NCBI GenBank assembly: GCA_021839785.1
Contig: JAKCAB010000025.1
Location: 1-7,561, forward strand
Length of the DNA stretch: 7,561 nucleotides
DNA from: a bacterium
GTDB taxonomy: Bacteria; Verrucomicrobiota; Verrucomicrobiae; Limisphaerales; J093
Direction of reading: 5' to 3'
In this document: piece by piece, positions 7,201 through 7,561 of the stretch
Position numbering within the stretch: the first letter of the stretch is position 1
Layout: each line of letters opens with the position of its first letter
The notes under the pieces: generated by a model
What the model was told of the DNA's origin: nothing
The model's input: only the letters and a program-made list of their open reading frames with translations
Database searches by the model: none
Translations under genes and position numbers: made by a program

Positions 7201-7561
7201 CTACCGCGCCTACCAGGAGGGCCCGGTGGTGTTTCGCTACGTGCTGCGGCCGCATCGCGGTTACGATCCCGTCGCGGCGACCCGGCTTGCGATCGCGCAG
7301 AGCCAGCCGCTGGTGACCCTCCGCGGACGCGGCGCCAAACCGAGCGGCCAGCCACGGCTGCAGTTGAGCGCCGACAACGTGCTGGTGACGGGCCTCAAAC
7401 CTGCCGACGATGGCCGGGCGCTCATCGTGCGCTTGTGGAACAGCAGCGACCGCGACGCCGCAACGCGGATCGACTGGGCGGAGCCCAAGCCGGTCAAGGT
7501 TTCGCTGAGTGATACCAGCGAACAACCACGCGCGGACGTGAGTGGCGAAATCCAGGTGCCG
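4214..7561 (+). CDS. Secreted GH38-like (alpha-mannosidase-type) glycosidase with N-terminal PL4-like domain, C-terminus cut by window edge
   Basis: An open frame of 1116 codons with no stop before the right edge. Residues 1 to about 32 are a signal peptide (hydrophobic core LALFVIVALAG, cleavage near TAA/EQ or STA/LR). Residues 35-194 resemble domain III of family 4 polysaccharide lyases. Residues about 197-298 look like an Ig-like beta domain. The GH38-type catalytic domain begins near 303: PHSHTDIGY matches the metal site (H310, D312), ISDVPGYTW supplies the probable nucleophile D427, GHGDNAVPDE (526-535) holds an acid/base candidate D529, and EHTWGAW supplies the fourth metal ligand H638. 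Residues about 590-685 are helical and about 688-1116 are beta-rich, as in GH38. GH38 enzymes are retaining, zinc-dependent alpha-mannosidases; this is a divergent branch, so mannose specificity is not assured. ATG 4214 was chosen because the signal peptide starts there; a weak AGG lies 7 nt upstream. The frame is open upstream to a TAG at 3995. The fold probably ends shortly after the window. It is transcribed divergently from the ThuA-rhamnosidase pair. Confidence 0.88.
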   Translation, partial: MTNPIRFCLPVCLALFVIVALAGSTALRTTAAEQLWEIGKPDGSNAEFALAPDGYARFKTDAFFVVGESDAKRDWPYAQPGPADGWAGSQRHTFTVRFGLKSAPPAGHCQLEIRLLDTQAGAPPRLWVDVNGHAFDRDLPRGGGDASIHGSPASGRPHTVAIGFPASDLRAGDNDVNLTTLSGSWLLYDSLRLEAPAGTELAPAKTRTALILAEAVRALRRDNGRLVQPVQLTLSHHGAETAATIRVAGSEPLSVQLRPGQQTVDLAMPAVEKETPVRLTVEAGGQVLAEREVTLKPVRHLTIYVLPHSHTDIGYTELQTAIEEKQVNNLLRGIEIARQTADYPEGARFVWNVEVLWAADLYLHRLGPEARAAFLDAVKRGQVALNGMYLNELTGLCRPEELVRLFRFATKLGAETGVPIDSAMISDVPGYTWSTVTAMAQAGIRYFSVAPNYFDRIGDILQKWENKPFYWVSPSGKEKVLVWIPWRGYAMSHIVNQLSPRFVEEYEQQLEQSGYPYDIAYMRWAGHGDNAVPDEAICEFIKDWNTHYEWPRFVISSTGMAFRAFEERYGKELPEARGDWTPYWEDGAGSSSQETGLNRASSDRVAQAESLWAMLNPATYPAAAFDDAWRNVLLYSEHTWGAWCSISEPSRPETLDQWSIKHGYAAEADLQSRALLSRAQALLSGAEVPNTVDIYNTASWPRTELVTIPRDFSEAGSRVTDEAGKPVPSQRLVNGDLVVLVRDLPQFAGRRFTISGGEAFSDGKATAAGVGLNNGLVQVRLDEKTGGLAELRLQGVEANLVDGASGQAVNDYLYLIGDNLADLQRNGPAKIRVKERGPLVASLVVESDAPGCHRLTREVRLVAGLDQVELINLVDKARLVAADYHAKNGKESLNFAFPFNVPDGALRMELPFAVMRPEQDQIPSACKNWFTAGRWVDVANADYGVTWVTLDAPLVEVGGLTAILLNSQTNPEVWRKHVEPTQKFYSWAMNNHWGTNYRAYQEGPVVFRYVLRPHRGYDPVAATRLAIAQSQPLVTLRGRGAKPSGQPRLQLSADNVLVTGLKPADDGRALIVRLWNSSDRDAATRIDWAEPKPVKVSLSDTSEQPRADVSGEIQVP
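4316..4795 (+). other. Protein domain: PL4 domain III-like (carbohydrate-binding-like) module of the GH38-like protein
   Basis: Residues 35-194 of the GH38-like protein follow the pattern I know from the last domain of rhamnogalacturonan lyases (family PL4). They start with LWEIGKPDGSNAEF (35-48), then VGESDAKRDWPYAQ (66-79), an amphipathic beta stretch (TFTVRFGL), LWVDVNGH, and close with LRAGDNDVNLTT and LLYDSLRLE (186-194). The order and spacing of these landmarks match the jelly-roll domain that packs against the lyase core. Whether this copy binds sugar is not visible. The assignment is from memory of the family pattern, not from a profile search. Confidence 0.65.

Noticed and set aside
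6161..7525. Minus-strand 454-codon open frame
   Set aside because: Antisense to the GH38-like gene, whose motifs are continuous through this region; the translation is Arg/His/Val-rich with no recognisable domain.

Overview
The window is GC-rich bacterial DNA carrying four protein genes. Two are complete and two run off the ends. No RNA genes, mobile elements or CRISPR arrays were seen. All four products begin with an export signal: three look like Sec signal peptides and one is a lipoprotein signal. Secreted GH78 rhamnosidases, secreted ThuA-domain proteins and GH38-like enzymes with a polysaccharide-lyase-type accessory domain, together with a small lipoprotein, are typical of polysaccharide-degrading Verrucomicrobiota, possibly the Limisphaerales/Pedosphaera side. 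The taxonomic call is an inference from gene content; there is no marker gene to confirm it.

Layout, left to right. 1-144 (minus): the first 48 codons of a lipoprotein that starts at TTG and continues beyond the left edge. 145-246: a short spacer that holds this gene's AAGG ribosome-binding site and no convincing terminator for the gene upstream. 247-3024 (minus): a complete secreted alpha-L-rhamnosidase of family GH78. 3070-3984 (minus): a complete secreted ThuA-domain protein, 45 bp upstream of the rhamnosidase and very probably co-transcribed with it. 3985-4213: a 229-bp divergent intergenic region with a 14-bp inverted repeat. 4214-7561 (plus): a large secreted GH38-like (alpha-mannosidase-type) glycosidase, 1116 codons visible, cut by the right edge probably close to its natural end. 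This frame has no stop inside the window.

How they may work together. The rhamnosidase removes terminal alpha-L-rhamnose. The GH38-like enzyme appears to carry at its N-terminus a domain resembling the C-terminal carbohydrate-binding-like domain of family 4 rhamnogalacturonan lyases, followed by a zinc-dependent GH38 catalytic core. ThuA-domain proteins recur in sugar-catabolic clusters, but their reactions are mostly undefined. Together this suggests an extracytoplasmic glycan-degradation locus, with a rhamnose-containing plant or algal polysaccharide as the best guess at substrate. The divergent arrangement would allow shared control from the 3985-4213 region.

The coding potential is dominated by long antisense shadow frames, including one of about 3.9 kb, which I reject as genes. 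I did not find a wholly new system. The most interesting item is the apparent lyase-type domain fused to the GH38 core.
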